Shown piece after piece: positions 1-12,500 of a DNA stretch of 64,000 nucleotides (position 1 is the stretch's first letter; every line of letters begins with the position of its first letter). The stretch is from assembly GCA_947311845.1 (NCBI GenBank), contig CAMZMU010000059.1:37933226-37997225 (forward strand), read 5' to 3'. Made by a program: the position numbers and the translations under genes. This DNA is from Poa pratensis (Eukaryota; Streptophyta; Magnoliopsida; Poales; Poaceae). The notes below the pieces were generated by a model. It was given only the letters and a program-made list of their open reading frames with translations. It had not been told where the DNA came from and made no database searches.

Positions 1-1026
1 GAATTCAGGTATAATTTTCGAGAGTGCAAGATTTGTTTGTTGCCTTATTCTCAGAGATCATCAGATCATGTTAACAAATAACACTTGTTGCTTTTGACAA
101 TTTGTTGCCTCGGATGAATGCTTTCCAGTGCTATATATGCCTTTGCCCCTTGGTTGCCTTCGGATTAAAAAGAGCATGATCAAAAGATGATCAGTCCCAA
201 TGTTTGCCTTTGAGTTCTTTGCATTCTCCATTTGATTAGCCTAATTGAACCCTCATTTTGATTAGGCTAATACCAGATTCAACACGCTAATATGCCAGCA
301 CCAAATGGTGTTGGCAACATTTTAATCCTCACACCACTCTCTTCTTTTTGGTTTTGTTTTGCAGGTGCAAAGATCTTTAGAAGATTAGAAGAATTAATCT
401 AGATAGGTTTAGTTTAGGAATTTTTCATATTCCATTTTGTATGACTTCAAATATTGTAGTAGTTCAAAATTCTTGTTGTAAAGTTTTATCGATATTCATT
501 TAAGATTCTTGTAATCTTTGTAAGATCTTTGTATGCAAGAGTTTTGGTATAGTATTTTATACAATGTTTTGGAAAGATTCATTTGTAAATATTTGTATTG
601 TGATTGTTTGTAATAAAGATTTGAAACTTTCCTTACATGTATTAATTATTTTAAGAATGGGTGTTGGAATTAAAATTTAACTTCTATGAGATGATCTCAA
701 ATTTTGTGATAGGACTTATTTATGTTTGAGATATAGAGAAGTTATAGGATTAATTTGATTTGAAGTTATTGGAACTTCTTTTAGAGTCCAAAGAATAACT
801 CTATGAAAACTATTGTTTTGAAAATATGATTCAGGGTTTGTTGACACCACAAGACTATCTGTCCATGACTGGTTTCCCAGATCATCGACACTCGTCTCGT
901 ATCGACCCTCAATCCTTTTGACACAAAAGCGCAAAAAAAATCCAGGTTTCACCAAAACATGCATGAATGCACAAATGCAATTCCTAAGTTCTACCCTCTC
1001 GAGTCCTATAACTGCGGGGTATTATA
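1..1026 (-). mobile_element. 3' LTR (partial) of a Ty3/gypsy chromovirus
   Basis: This is the outer part of a long terminal repeat on the minus strand, cut by the window start. Its inner boundary is at 1026: minus-strand reading gives a polypurine tract (about 1043 down to 1027, AAGTTTAAGGGGGAGAGGA) followed by TATAATACCCC, which is the usual TGTAATACCCC start with one transition. It matches the right 1 kb of the solo LTR at 50410-56027, including a pyrimidine-rich AG acceptor-like site near 365 and the block near 405-420. The distance from that block to the LTR end agrees in both copies (about 600 bases). The LTR identity is secure; the family name is not. Confidence 0.8.
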
Positions 1027-2150
1027 TCCTCTCCCCCTTAAACTTCGCCCCGAAGTTTCTAGTCTGAGGTACCTGAACAACTGCGGATAATCACGTCGCA
1101 AATCTTCTTCCTTTTCCCAGGTTGCTTCCCTTTCGGAATGATTTTTTCATTGAATCAAACAGTACTTGATGGCTCGATTTCTTAATCTTTTCCAGTTCTC
1201 CTTCAGTATTTTCTCTGGTTGTTCTTCATATGACAAATCTGGTTGTAAATTCAACCTTTCAAATTCAATTGGTCCTTCTGGTGGTTTCAAGAATTTCTTG
1301 AGTTGTGATATATGGAATACATTATGAACTCGAGACAAAATTTCAGGCAATTCCAATTCAAATGGTAATGTGCCTTTTTGACTCAAGACACGAAATGGTC
1401 CAATATATCTAGGACTTAATTTTCCCTTCACTCCAAATCTTTTTACTCCTTTTGTAGGACTAACTCTTAGGGGTTCCCACTGTCTTCTCAGAAGATCTGC
1501 ATAACTTTTTCTGTCTACTTTGAGCTGTCTTTAATCGATCTCTGATAATATCCACTATAGCTTGTTGTTCCTTTATATATTCAGTGCAAATTCTTTACTT
1601 TCTCCTACTTCAAACCAACAGATTGGCGACCGACAATTTCTTCCATATAATGCCTCAAATGATGCAATCTTTATACTACTCTGACAACTGTTGTTATAAG
1701 AGAATTCAACCAATGCTAAGTGTTCATCCCATGATCCACCAAAATCTAGAACACAAGCTCTCAACATGTCTTCCAGAATTTGGTTGGTTTGTTCTGTCTG
1801 CCCTCCAGTTTGAGGATGATATGCTATGCTATACCTTAGGTGTGACCCTAACCTCTTTTGCAACTGCCTCCAAAATGCTGATGTAAAGATAGATCGTCTA
1901 TCTGATACAATGGTCAAAGGTACTCCATGTTTACTGAATATTTCTTTCACATACATATCTATCAACACTGCTGCAATATCCTTCTGATTTATGGTTATAA
2001 AATGAGCACTTTTAGTCAAACGATCCACAATTACCCAGATTGCGTCTTTATTTTTCCTTGTTAACCCAGCTGGACTTTGGTTTTCAGCTTTAACCTGACT
2101 ACAAGTATGACATTCAGCTACATACTTTGCAATTTCTCTCTTCATGTTGT
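1027..2150 (-). mobile_element. Degenerate pol of the same element: integrase and chromodomain
   Basis: Minus-strand reading gives integrase (2145 to about 1573), a linker, then the C-terminal pol region (1431-1080). The zinc-binding CHTC pair, the VDRLTKSAHF block, the SDRRSIFTS block (normally SDRG) and the GQTEQTN block are visible. The usual segment between PAGL and DAIWVIVDRL, which carries the first catalytic Asp of the DDE triad, is missing. The end carries a chromodomain-like stretch (NHSEREATWEKEEDLRR, about 1150-1090) placing it with Tekay/Del-like chromoviruses. A Trp codon is TGA near 1147 and the frame breaks near 1500. The element is dead, and its 5' side is cut near 2150. Confidence 0.8.
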
Positions 2151-2205
2151 TCCACCAAAATATCTTTTTTCAAATCCATATACATTTTGGTACTTCCAGG
2201 ATGTA

Positions 2206-2330
2206 TAGAATAAGGTGTCTCATGAGCTTCCTTCATCGTCGATCATCGTTGATCATGCCTACGACCATAAGGATGTATAGAATAGGATGGCGCTCCTCGA
2301 TCATGCCTACGACCATAATACCATCTACAT
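2206..2330. repeat. Short direct duplication at the broken end of the gypsy element
   Basis: The block with GATCATGCCTACGACCATAA and GGATGTATAGAATA occurs twice in about 120 bases. It sits where the integrase reading frame stops, so it probably marks the truncation scar. Confidence 0.5.
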
Positions 2331-4561
2331 CGTCGAACTAAGGCAGGCCGTAGACTTCGGGGAAGAAGCCCAGGGCCGGCCCATAGGCCGGGCAAGAAGG
2401 GCGACCGCCTAGGGCCCCTAGCACAGAAGGACCCAAAATGGAAAACTATATACACAATAATAAATAGACACGGTGTTTCATGTCATGGGTGCATATGCAC
2501 CCGTTATGTAAAACATTTTTTTTAAATGTCAAAATCCAAATAAAATATCGGATATACTAGATGACATTTTATGTTAGCACAAAAGTATCGTGAAGAAAAG
2601 ACATTTTTTGTGACCTGTGTAAAAAGACAAAACAAATCGTCTACAAAGTCATTTTGAACAGCCCACAAAAAAGTCTTTTCCTTGTGAAACTTTTTGTGCT
2701 AACATAAAATGTCATCTAGTATATCCGAAAATTTTATTTGGAATTTTTTGACATTTTGAAAAATGTTTTTTGAGCAGTGGGTGCATCTAAACCTATGAGC
2801 CGATATAGATTTCCGATAATAAATATGCAATTATTTGTTACACCTATTAAACTTTTTAATAATCGCTATAAAAAATTAAAGCATAAATTTTTTATGGTCA
2901 ACACTGCACAACTTTAACTATGATTTCACTTATGATATTTCTATAAAATAGTATACATACATATGAAAAAGTATCCCACAAGAAAAAACGCCCAAGATGA
3001 TTTATACAAGCTCGATACATACATTTCGATTTTAGTAGTGGACATGAATTATTGATGGTAAAAAATCAAGCTCGTGTTATATTTTGGGACGGAGTGAGTA
3101 TATCAACATAATAACATGATTAATTTGTTGAAGCAAATACACACACCGAGTCTCTTCGGATGTTAAAATAAACCACTGTGACCGGCGACAACAATTTTAG
3201 TTAGCATGCAATGCTCTTTCTGATAGAACTCTTGTAGGTTATTTCGGAAATCTACATAGCTAGATTTTCAAGTTTAATTTCATGCAACACATTTTTATTT
3301 CATAAACTGCCGTGGGACTTGTGTATACTAGATGATAACAAGCAGGTTGCATTGTAACATATCATCAAATGATAAAATCGAAATATGCAAACATATTATA
3401 ATACAAACTATTTTATTTTGGTGATTACCCTAACCAATGTTTTTTTCAATACCAAGTCTGGAGCATACACAGTTTCTTAATTTCGACTTGCTAGAAAAAC
3501 TGGACCGTGAAAAAGTAGTGTCATTGGCTAAATCTATAATCTACAAGTTTCTATAAATATGCATACATAATCGTATGGTAGAAACCGCTATCGAACTATT
3601 TGTTAGATAGTACTATTTACACATCATTACCATAAATAACTATAAATATTATAGATTATTCATTGTACGAAAAAAGTTCTACAAAGAACTTTTGCTACAA
3701 AATATTCATTACAAAAACACACTAGCTAATATTTGGTAATATTTCTAGTTATGTGATTAAACTATGCGAATAAATAGAAAATTAACTTAATATTGTATAT
3801 GCTGTAGAGAAGTATAAAAGTTTAGTACAATTTTTTTGATTCGGACAGAGTCTAATTAGTTATGTGCTTGGCCGCTCCTATTGAGAGCGGTCGGACACAT
3901 TATCGGCATATTGGAGTCGGCTGCCCCAGCGGCGACTCTCGATAGCCCCTTCCAATAGATTTTTGCCTATTTTGTTGGCAAATACAATCATATTTTCTAT
4001 CAAAATGTGACCATATTGCACAGTTTTAAACACATAAATTAGTTCCACAATAATTGAAACAAAGAAATAAAAATTCATACATCAGTTCAAATAAATTGAC
4101 ATCTCAGATGTTCAACTAGATCATGACTCAATTTTTGTTTCCTTTGATCCACTCCCGCCGGCCACTAATCCACTCTCACGCCGGGCTCGTAGCACAACTT
4201 CCGTCATACCAGTATAGATATTTCCCAGATGCGGCCTTGCGTGGCGACACGGTTTCGAGATGATTTTGGGGAAGAAAAGATCGAATAACCAAATGATACA
4301 AGATTACAATTTTTGTGCCATATACTTGACTTTACATGTCTGCAATGAAAGCAAAATGGGCTAGCTAAGCTATACCTATGCAGTTCAGTTCGGCGGTGAT
4401 TCCCTGATTTCCAGATCACGCACGGAATCAGCAAAGATAATTAGTACTCGCGCGAACGTGCGTTCCTGCCAAGGTTTAACGAAATGTCCTGGGATCAACA
4501 AGAAGATTCGAACGAAAACCTCGATCGTCGGCAAAGCTAAAAATATCAGTGTACCGATTCG
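2331..4561. other. Gene-free AT-rich stretch with a fold-back MITE
   Basis: I see no credible gene here. The stretch holds the fold-back element at 2468-2815, a lone Stowaway-like end (GGGACGGAGTGAGTA near 3090) and otherwise AT-rich sequence with short accidental reading frames. Confidence 0.5.
2468..2815. mobile_element. Fold-back MITE (copy 1)
   Basis: The two halves are near-perfect inverted repeats: the left arm with AAATATCGGATATACTAGA and GACATTTTATGTTAGC is mirrored on the right by CTAACATAAAATGTCATC and AGTATATCCG. The ends carry GACACGGTGTTT and GGGTGCATATGCACCC on the left and a decayed version (GGGTGCATCT) on the right. A related copy lies at 10541-10912. It has no coding capacity, and I cannot assign a superfamily from the sequence. 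Confidence 0.7.
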
Positions 4562-5067
4562 TCAGACAGGAGGCCGACCCGGCCGGCGAGCTGCGGCGCG
4601 GACGGCGGCGCGGCAGAGCGGGCAGGTGGCGTGCCCGCGCAGCCACTCATCGACGCACCCCGCGTGGAACAGGTGCCCGCACGCCGGCAGCCGCCGCACG
4701 GTCTCCCCCGCCCCGACCAACCCCAGGCAGATGGCGCACCGGCCAGCACGTCCCGCTTGAACGCGAACGGCGCCGGCAGCGCCGCGATCGCGGCCGCGTC
4801 CATCCCGCCGCCTCCTCCGACGAAGAAGCCGGACGCGGCGGGGCGCGGGCGTCGCAGGCAGCAGAACAGCTCGACGAAGAGGTCGCGTCCGGCGGGGGTG
4901 AAGAGGAATGTGAGGATTATGACGCCGACGGCAGCGGTGACGCCCCACGGCCCGAAGAACAGGTAGCTGATGGGCAGCATGACGAAGGAGGTGATCATGT
5001 GGGTTGATTCATCAAACATGCATGCGCCGCGGCGCGCCTCCGCCGGGTTGGTGGCAGTAGTATCCAT
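4562..5067 (-). pseudogene. RING-H2 (ATL-like) E3 ligase gene, frame broken
   Basis: The start chosen is ATG at 5067 (MDTTATNPAEA). The N-terminal half reads through a hydrophobic segment (MLPISYLFFGPWGVTAAVGV) and MDAAAIAALPAPF to FKRDVLAG. The frame then shifts near 4739-4742 (net one base lost) and a full RING-H2 finger follows in another frame: CAIC, then CGH, FH, C, and CPLC, with spacing C-x2-C-x14-C-x1-H-x2-H-x2-C-x10-C-x2-C. The protein would end at 4562. ATL-type proteins are membrane-anchored ubiquitin ligases that use the RING to bind an E2. The paralogue at 6670-7181 aligns throughout. It is a recent pseudogene, or a normal gene with a sequencing error in a GC-rich stretch. Confidence 0.75.
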
Positions 5068-6669
5068 GGACGTGCGCCGGATGCGATGGAGTATTCGTGT
5101 GCGTGTGACGCGGCGGCGGCGGCGAAGACGATGGATGGCATGTGATACCATCGGTTATACGGGCCGCGGATATAGGCCGCAGATTGGGCCGAAACTTGTG
5201 ATAACATCGAGATTTCGGATAAAGGTGTCCACTCTTAAAAAAAGAAGATAAATGTGTCCACAATCCACATGTTCGCGCTTCCTCTTTGCATGTGGACAGC
5301 GGAGACGAGGGCACTGCCTATGAGGTGTAGCAAAACAAACGCAAGTTTGCAACTTGTCAAAATAAAGCAGGCAACATCAGAAAACACAAAATCACTTATC
5401 AATTTTGCAGCACTGACCTCGTCGTCTCATGCTCGCCAACCCAAATCCGGCTGGCCGGCGCTACGCCGAAGATAGATCACATGGCGGAGAACTCATCCCA
5501 TCGGACCTCCCGTCGTCCCAGAGCTTGGCGGCGTTGATTAGAGCTCCAGTCTCATATCCATGGCAGCATGCAAAATCCATGTGGCAATGGTGGAGGTTGG
5601 AGAAAAAATTAGGAGAGGCGAAGACACTACCATTTAACTGCTATCACCATAGCTAATCTCTGTTAATTTAGTCTTAACATCTCTATTAATTGAAGGAATA
5701 GTCAAATTTGGTGGGGGGGAGGGGCATTGCCCAGGTTGACCCCATAAAGCTCTGCCACTGTCAGTTGACATGCTAATGGGACTCCGGTAGTACATGCCAG
5801 ACAAAAATGGGCAAGAGTCACAACGGCATCCCCAATAGCACGCAAGGTAGAGAGAGGCGAAGGGTAGGTGGGGAGAGAAGGGAGGAGAGATAATGAGTGG
5901 GTATGTTGGTCTATTTAAGTGGAACATACGGGAGATAGTCGAACATGGACGTATGCCGACAGTCCCAATAAACTTCAAAGCGACGGGAGTGAGGTTGGAG
6001 TGACAGGCTAAGTATTGGGATCGCAGGACAAACTTTTAATAATTCGCCTACTGAGAGAGCTATTGTGTTTTTTTGAATGTTAGCAGGAGAACTGCTAAAT
6101 TCAATTATTAGAAAGAAAAGTTTTACAAGGCAGGTGAAAAAGCATGGCGAGAAACCATGTCACCCGGTAAGAAAACAACCCCGGAGGAATCAACCCGGGT
6201 CAAAAGGGATTACAGCCCCAGCAGCATTCCAAAGAATGGCCTCATCACGTATTCGTCTAAGCAACAAGTCAACCTATTGTGACTTGCGAGCACCAAGTGG
6301 ATATGCTCCTACATGCGGCAAACACTCATCATCGTCGGGCAGTTTCTATAGGTGTACCACTCTCCAACTCCGCTGGTCGCGTGGTATCGTCCTCCCACTA
6401 GCATTGCCGAAGTGCCAAACGAGTTACGATTCCTATCCAACCTACTCTACTCGTCGAAATACAATTAAGCGTCCATATTACTCTGATCGTCTCCAACATC
6501 AAGATCAATAAAAAGTATTTCCTCTGTTTCACAATGTAAGCCTCTTTAGCAAATAAACTAGCTTTGTATTTTCTACGAACTGATTCGAGCAACCGTATTA
6601 ATAATATCAACGTACGGAACAGTATCAATCGATCACCAGCCAGCAAAGCCGGCCGATCGTCAGACTAGC
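5068..6669. other. Intergenic region between the RING genes, with repeat remnants
   Basis: I see no credible gene. The stretch from about 6065 to 6250 (beginning GAATGTTAGCAGGAGAACTGC) has the look of a dispersed grass repeat, but I could not classify it. The rest holds only short overlapping frames. Confidence 0.4.
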
Positions 6670-7181
6670 TCAGACGGCGGCGCGGCAGAGCGGGCAGGTG
6701 GGGTGTGCGCGGAGCCACTTCTTGACGCAGCTGGCATGGAACAGGTGCCCGCACGCCGGCAGCCGCCGCACTGACTCCCCCGGCCGGACCAGGCCCAGGC
6801 AGATGGAGCACTGCGCCCACCCCTCCCCGGCCTCGACGTCCCGCTTGAACGTGAACGCCGCCGGGAGCGCCGACATCGCGCCCGCGTCCATGCCGCCACC
6901 GGTCACCCTGCTGGAGTCGACGCCGCCACCATCGGCGCGCGGACGTCGCCGCCGGAGGAAGGGGAAGATGCGACCGAACTTGACGTGATCCCGGACGACG
7001 GGAACAGCGAGGCAGCTGAGGAAGATGAAGCCGATCGCGAAGGCGGCGCCCGGAGCCCCGAAGAGCGGTAGGCGATGGCCAGCAGGGAGGCAGAGACGAG
7101 GAGGTGGATGACCAAGCCGCAGATGAATGCGCTACGTCGGAGCGGCACCCTCGGCCTCCGGTCGGCGGCAGCTCTGTCCAT
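6670..7181 (-). pseudogene. RING-H2 (ATL-like) E3 ligase gene, tandem paralogue, frame broken
   Basis: ATG at 7181 opens MDRAAADRRPRVPLRR, followed by a hydrophobic segment (ICGLVIHLLVSASLLAIAY). Near 7065-7070 the frame shifts by one lost base: the next frame gives LFGAPGAAFAIGF and then RDHVKF, which aligns with the other paralogue. It continues through MDAGAMSALPAAFTFKRDVE into an intact RING-H2 finger (CSIC, CGHLFH, CPLC) ending CRAAV at 6670. Both RING genes share orientation and architecture, so they arose by tandem duplication. The shift lies at a different place in each copy and so came after the duplication, or is a sequencing error. Confidence 0.75.
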
Positions 7182-8535
7182 GGTCGTGCGCGTCGGATGC
7201 GATTACGGCTTGTATGTTGCGTAATGCGGCGGCGGCGGACGGTGCATACAAGGACGATGGATCATGATACTAGCCGCAAATATATGCCTATGATTGAGCA
7301 GAGATTTAGTTACCATAGACATAGACAAAAAATGAGCAGAATTTTCTGCAAGTAGCGATTGTGTTAAGCTATCCCACGTTACATTGCTCTATTTTTGGGC
7401 GATTTTACGGAAGTGGAACTTCAATTTAGGAAAGAGTACTACTGTCTTTGCGGGCACCGCAAATTTGCGTGCCAGATCAATAGAAGTTACCATATGCCTA
7501 CTTAGCGATTGAGTAGAATTTTTGAATCGGTCGACTTAATGACAGGTACAATTATAGAAAAGTAGTCTTCCCTTACGAAAATGCTTCTTGTCGAACGTGC
7601 GACAGCTCGCACGATCAAGTCACGCGCACGCGCAGCGTTCCTCCCGCGGGCCCATTCCCTTTTCTCTCGTTTGACCTTGCCCCCCCTGTGCGCTCCTCCC
7701 GCGGCCCATTTCTTTTTTCTCTTGTTTGACCTTGGCCCATTCTTTTTTTCCCTACGTATTGAACTAGTAGTACTAAAATGTTTTTTTACGTGAAGTAGTA
7801 ATCGACCGTGAAGAGTCGAGTCGCGTGACGCTGAGTGGTCCTCCTATTCCTTTTTCCACCCAAGACTTTTTTTTTTGCGCTGAGTCGCGTGACGCTGATT
7901 TAGGATTACACCGCTTGACAACTCTTTTTTTTTGCGCTAAAAATTAAATGTGGATATAATTTTCTCTTCTATTCCCTTTAGATGGTCACGTCTCATTTTC
8001 TCTTTTATTCCCTTTTTAATGAAAACATGAACTATATATCAAGAATCATTTTCTTAGGCCACAAGAGTTTATGTTCAATTTTTTCTATTCATTTTTAATG
8101 GAAATATATATTTTTCATGAATTCATTTTCCTTAGGCCAAAATTATTTTTGAATTCCCTTTTACTATTCCCTTTATGCGCCAGAAACAAAAAGAATTGGC
8201 TTTTTGGAAAAAAAAATATCTAGTCTAATTTTTCTATTCCCTTTATGCGCTAAAAACAAAAATATTAGATTTTTTCCTGCAAACAAATACCCGGTATAAT
8301 TTTTTAATTCCCTTTTTGGGACAGTGATTTTTAGGGTAAATAAAATGGGTGGGGAATAGGAAAAGTCCACGTCCTACTAGTACAAAAGTTTAGAATAGAT
8401 AAGAACTACCACTTCCTACTAGTATAAAAATAACAGAAAACATAATTCATGCTACTGCATTTTGACCAAAATAGATTCCAGATGAGCGCCAATAATATCT
8501 AAGGACAAAGAAAATATAATTGTGAAAGTGTTGAT
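7182..8535. other. Gene-free stretch
   Basis: It holds low-complexity T-rich runs and the phrase CTATTCCCTTTATGCGC repeated several times around 7970-8310. I see no gene or clear transposon terminus. Confidence 0.4.
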
Positions 8536-9095
8536 GAGGTATTTATCAAGGTGTCAAGCAAAAAAGTTACCTCTATGTTAACGATGAAAGTATCAAAGTG
8601 ATGCTAATATAGTTACCTAGGGTGTGATAATGTAGTTATTAAGGGTGTGATGATATAGTTATCTAAAGTGTGATAATGTAGTTACCAACGAGTTGATAAT
8701 GTAGTTACCAAGGGGTTCAATGATGTAGTTAGCAAGATGTTGAATAGTCACCACCTTGTTAACGATGAAGTTACCAAGGTGTAGCTATAACATGTTGATG
8801 ATGTGGTTACCAAGCGGTTAACGATGAAATTATCAATGTGTTGCTAACAGAATAACTAAGGGTTGACTGAAAACTTATCACATTTTTAACGATAAAGTTA
8901 CCAATGGTGCGATGATTTAGTTACCAAGGTGTTGAATATTCACCACCTAGTTTCCAATGAAGTTACCAACGAGTTGTTAATATAATCACCAAGGGTCGGC
9001 TGAAAACTTAACATAGTTTCTATGATAAACTTACCAAGGGGATGCTAAGTAGTTATCAATGTGTTGTCGACATATTTATGTTTTTTTGTGAGAAT
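8536..9095. repeat. Degenerate tandem array built on GTTACCAAGG-type units
   Basis: A phrase close to GATGNNGTTACCAAGGTGTTG recurs more than ten times with variable spacing of roughly 25-45 bases. It is not coding. Arrays like this are common near the ends of large DNA transposons, but no terminus is visible, so the origin is open. Confidence 0.55.
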
Positions 9096-9699
9096 GTCGC
9101 GCCAAAATTACATATTTCCAACGTCGTTAATTTTTATTTTTTACCCTTGATAACTCATGTACAGTGGGGTTGGTAACTTTCAGGCTGAAAAAAAAGTTGT
9201 CGAAACATATCAACATGGAATTTAGTTTCGAAGATCTCGTCGCGAACAATTTAATGGTGAAGACAGATTTTCAATCGGATTTATAGTTTAAGAGATACAA
9301 CTTTTTGAATATCCGAAATAGGATACAATCTGGCTGTCAACAGCAAATTTGTCTTCTAGTACATGCATGCAAAACTTTTCAGAAATGGTTAACCGGACAG
9401 TGAAAAAATTGCCAAAAATAGTAATTGATGGTCGAAAATCGAAAATCGAGCGAAGGCTCGCGCGTGCGTAAATTAGTCCTGCCCCTTCCCTTATGCCTTC
9501 CACAATCCACGTCATATAAAGATGACAGTAATTAGACGACCTATAATGTATCATGGCTTATTGTTATCCTAACAAAAAATCCAGACCGACAAGGGGCATA
9601 AATCCCAACCATTTGTTATATCCCACTCAAAAGGTAATGTCATCCGGTACAAAGAAGCACCTAGCTTATTAACTTGGACAAACATGCGCCCGTTCTCGG

Positions 9700-10508
9700 C
9701 GCTTCTCCGGTTGTATGAGAGAGCTCCTCTTGTGACCGCCGCCACCTCTCCGTCTCCGCCATATCTAGGTCCCCCCTCCTCCGGCCAGCCTCACCGGCGT
9801 CGGGAGGGGTGGGGAACCCGATCTATGAGTGGAGTTTTCAATAAAATTAGTGTTTCTCCATAGTTTGGATTAGCGTTTTGATAGCCGTCTTCTTCTTCAA
9901 TGGAGATGGTTTCGTCTACAATAAGCAATCTTCGGCCCTTTGTTCGACGACGAGATCTTCTTCCCGACGTCAATGGTGGTGTTGAAGATTATATTTATCT
10001 AGATATGGTTCTTTAGATCTTGCTTCGCCAAATCGATTTTGGATTTTTTTTTCTCATAGTTGTCGCGAGGAGAATTGTCCTCACAATATCTGTCTCGGCT
10101 ACTACGTCATCGACAATGGTGATTCGTTCTCTCGGCTCCCAACGATGTCGACTAAGTTGTTCAGTTGTTTTTCCCTGAAATATCAGTGTTGGTACTCTTG
10201 CTGATGCTGGTTGATTAGTTTAATGGCCGTGTGCGTGCACAAAGACTTGGCATTGCGGCTCAAAAGTAAAATTATGGGAGAACCTTCGTTGGTATTCACA
10301 GGTCTATGGTTTGGTATATTTGTCATTAATCTATGGCTGCCTTCAGAAAAGTATAAGATTGTGTCATGGAAGAAGAAAGAGTTTGAAGATCTCGAAGATT
10401 TGCTCGTCTCTTTTAGTCTTTATTTTGTAACCGCAGTAGCCGGCTTGTGTATATATACCATGTACTATTTATAATATAATATATGGTATTGATTGTAAAA
10501 AAAAAACC
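9700..10508 (+). mobile_element. Probable non-LTR (LINE) remnant with A tail
   Basis: A GC-rich, pyrimidine-rich leader-like start (CCGCCGCCACCTCTCCGTC) is followed by unremarkable sequence and ends in a run of A at 10497-10506 after an AT-rich 3' end. No reverse transcriptase is left. A 5'- and 3'-end LINE relic fits best, but a retroposed gene leader is possible. Confidence 0.35.
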
Positions 10509-10540
10509 TAGTTTGGTCAAATGCAGAAAATCAGTTTTGG

Positions 10541-10912
10541 GAAGTACGAGCATATGATCACACTATCTAAAAACCATATTTTAAAATGTCAAAAAATTCA
10601 AATAAAAATTTCTGACATACATTCAAACATTTTATGTCCGTACACAAAGTTTCACGAAAAAATGATATTTTTTGTGGGATGTATAAAAAACACAAATCCC
10701 GTTGCTTCAAAATGACTTTGTACGAGACATTTTTTTCTTTTTTGCACAACCCAAAAAAAAATATTTTTTTCGTGATTTTTTGTGCGAACATAGAATGTCT
10801 AGATATAACACCGAAATTTTTTGATTGAAATTTTGTGACATTTTGAAATATATTTAAAATACATTTTCATAACGGGTGCATATAGACCCACGAGTCAAAA
10901 CACCGTGTCCGG
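10541..10912. mobile_element. Fold-back MITE (copy 2)
   Basis: This is the same family as 2468-2815: inverted arms around AAATTTCTGACATACATTC, ends reading GGGTGCATATAGACCC and CACCGTGTCC, and the AAAATGTCAAAAAATTC block. It is more diverged than copy 1. The left limit is approximate. Confidence 0.6.
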
Positions 10913-12500
10913 TAATTTGGTTCAACAATAATAATAACAAAACCGCACCAACTCTGGTGCAAAGAAGAAGATACAGTATTGAGGTCTAAAGCTACTCCCA
11001 CATCAAAAGCAGGCTACAGTGCACCAAAATTTGTCACCTCCAACGCCAAGAACGTCACTTGCCATTTCTGCGCAAATATTAGAGATTTAGCATCTTCGGT
11101 CTTCATCAAGCTAGTTGATGCTGATTATTTGGTTCAGCTCTAGCAAAATCCTTCCACTCACCCTCGGCGAAAGGAAGCCCCTAAAGAGAGAGGACTACCG
11201 CAAGAGAACAAGTAGATTCAGGGGAAGAGTGGATCTAAGGTCTGGCGAAACCTGACTTCAGAACTAGCGAGTGAATCAACATCATTGTCACTCATTGAAC
11301 ACAAAAACCTCTACTCCAAGTGTCATCGTTCATTCACATCAAGCCAACAGATGCTGACTATTTGGTTACGTACCATTCATGTAGCAGCCTTCCGCTTGCC
11401 CTCCAGGGTAAGGAAGCCCTAAAGGAGGGAGGATCGCCATGAGAGAACGAGGAACTCGGTGCCTCACGAACCCGACTTTGGAGAATGATCTAGACGGAAA
11501 GGAGAAACAGGAAGCAACACCAACTGACGAAGAAAGCACACATGAGCACAACATCATAAGATAATGAAGGAGCAAGAACCACGACGAGTCGACGACCATA
11601 ACTACGAGGCGACAAAGGAAAACAAAGGGACAAACAAGACTGCAGACGATGGGGACCAGTAACTCAAGAAGGATGGAGGACATAAGCCAGTGGAAGAGCA
11701 AAGAGAATAAAACACCCCTCCTTAAGGAACGTTACCACCAAGCATAAAAACAAAGCGTGGCATGCTAGTAAGAAAATTGTGAGAACATCTACCTTGTACC
11801 ATCGGACCTACAACACAGGCAGTTGAATAAACACAGTACCTAATATGATATCACAAAACAGAAGCATACAACAAGCTACTACAATACATACAATGCTAAG
11901 TGGTGAAGCCACAAAACCAAAATATGCTACACACAAAATAAAAAACCATAACACACACTATAGGTAAGGGCTAGTAGAGTCCAATCCCAGAACACATAGC
12001 GATCATGGCAACAAACAAAAAACATTTGAACTGCAATCCCCTAAACAGTTGAATTGCATTGAGAACAAGTTTGGGTTGATCATCCTCCACACCACCTCAC
12101 GGGCATGGATCCATGTTGCACACATGTCACAGATCAACGCCCCTGAATGATGCTCTTAAAGTGTATATAGTCTTGCTAGGGCCAGCCATGCATTTAGATT
12201 GATCAACCTCCTCTCCCCGAATGAGATCCCTGCAGATGCAACCTCTATGGGAGCTTTTTTGAATCTTTAATCTCCTTCCCGCGCCATCCACTAGATTCTG
12301 ATTGATCGGCCATGCAACAGCCCTAGACCCCCTTCTTTCGACTGCACCTACACGAGGTAAGAGCAGTGTGAGGAGGGGAGTAGATGTAGCTTTCTGCAGT
12401 GGACAAAACAACTCACGGCACCATTGCCACCGAGGACATAAAACACTAGGGGACTCGCTCGAACGCCACTTAACACGTCATTCTTTTTTTTTAGGGGTAA
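10913..12500. other. Gene-free stretch with an internal degenerate duplication
   Basis: Apart from the direct repeat at 11100-11460, I see no gene, terminus or structured feature. Confidence 0.4.
11100..11460. repeat. Diverged direct repeat, two copies
   Basis: About 110 bases from 11104 (CATCAAGCTAGTTGATGCTG, ATTTGGTT, AAGGAAGCCCCTAAAG, AGAGAAC) recur in order from 11336 (CATCAAGCCAACAGATGCTG, ATTTGGTT, AAGGAAGCCCTAAAGG, AGAGAAC). The copies are clearly related but old. The function is unknown. Confidence 0.6.

Noticed and set aside
8540..9095. CRISPR-like array
   Set aside because: The repeats are degenerate, irregularly spaced and without unique spacers, and the genome is eukaryotic.
10211..10474. 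Small membrane protein of 87 residues
   Set aside because: No family resemblance. It sits in a probable LINE 3' region ending in an A run, with no leader or splice evidence.
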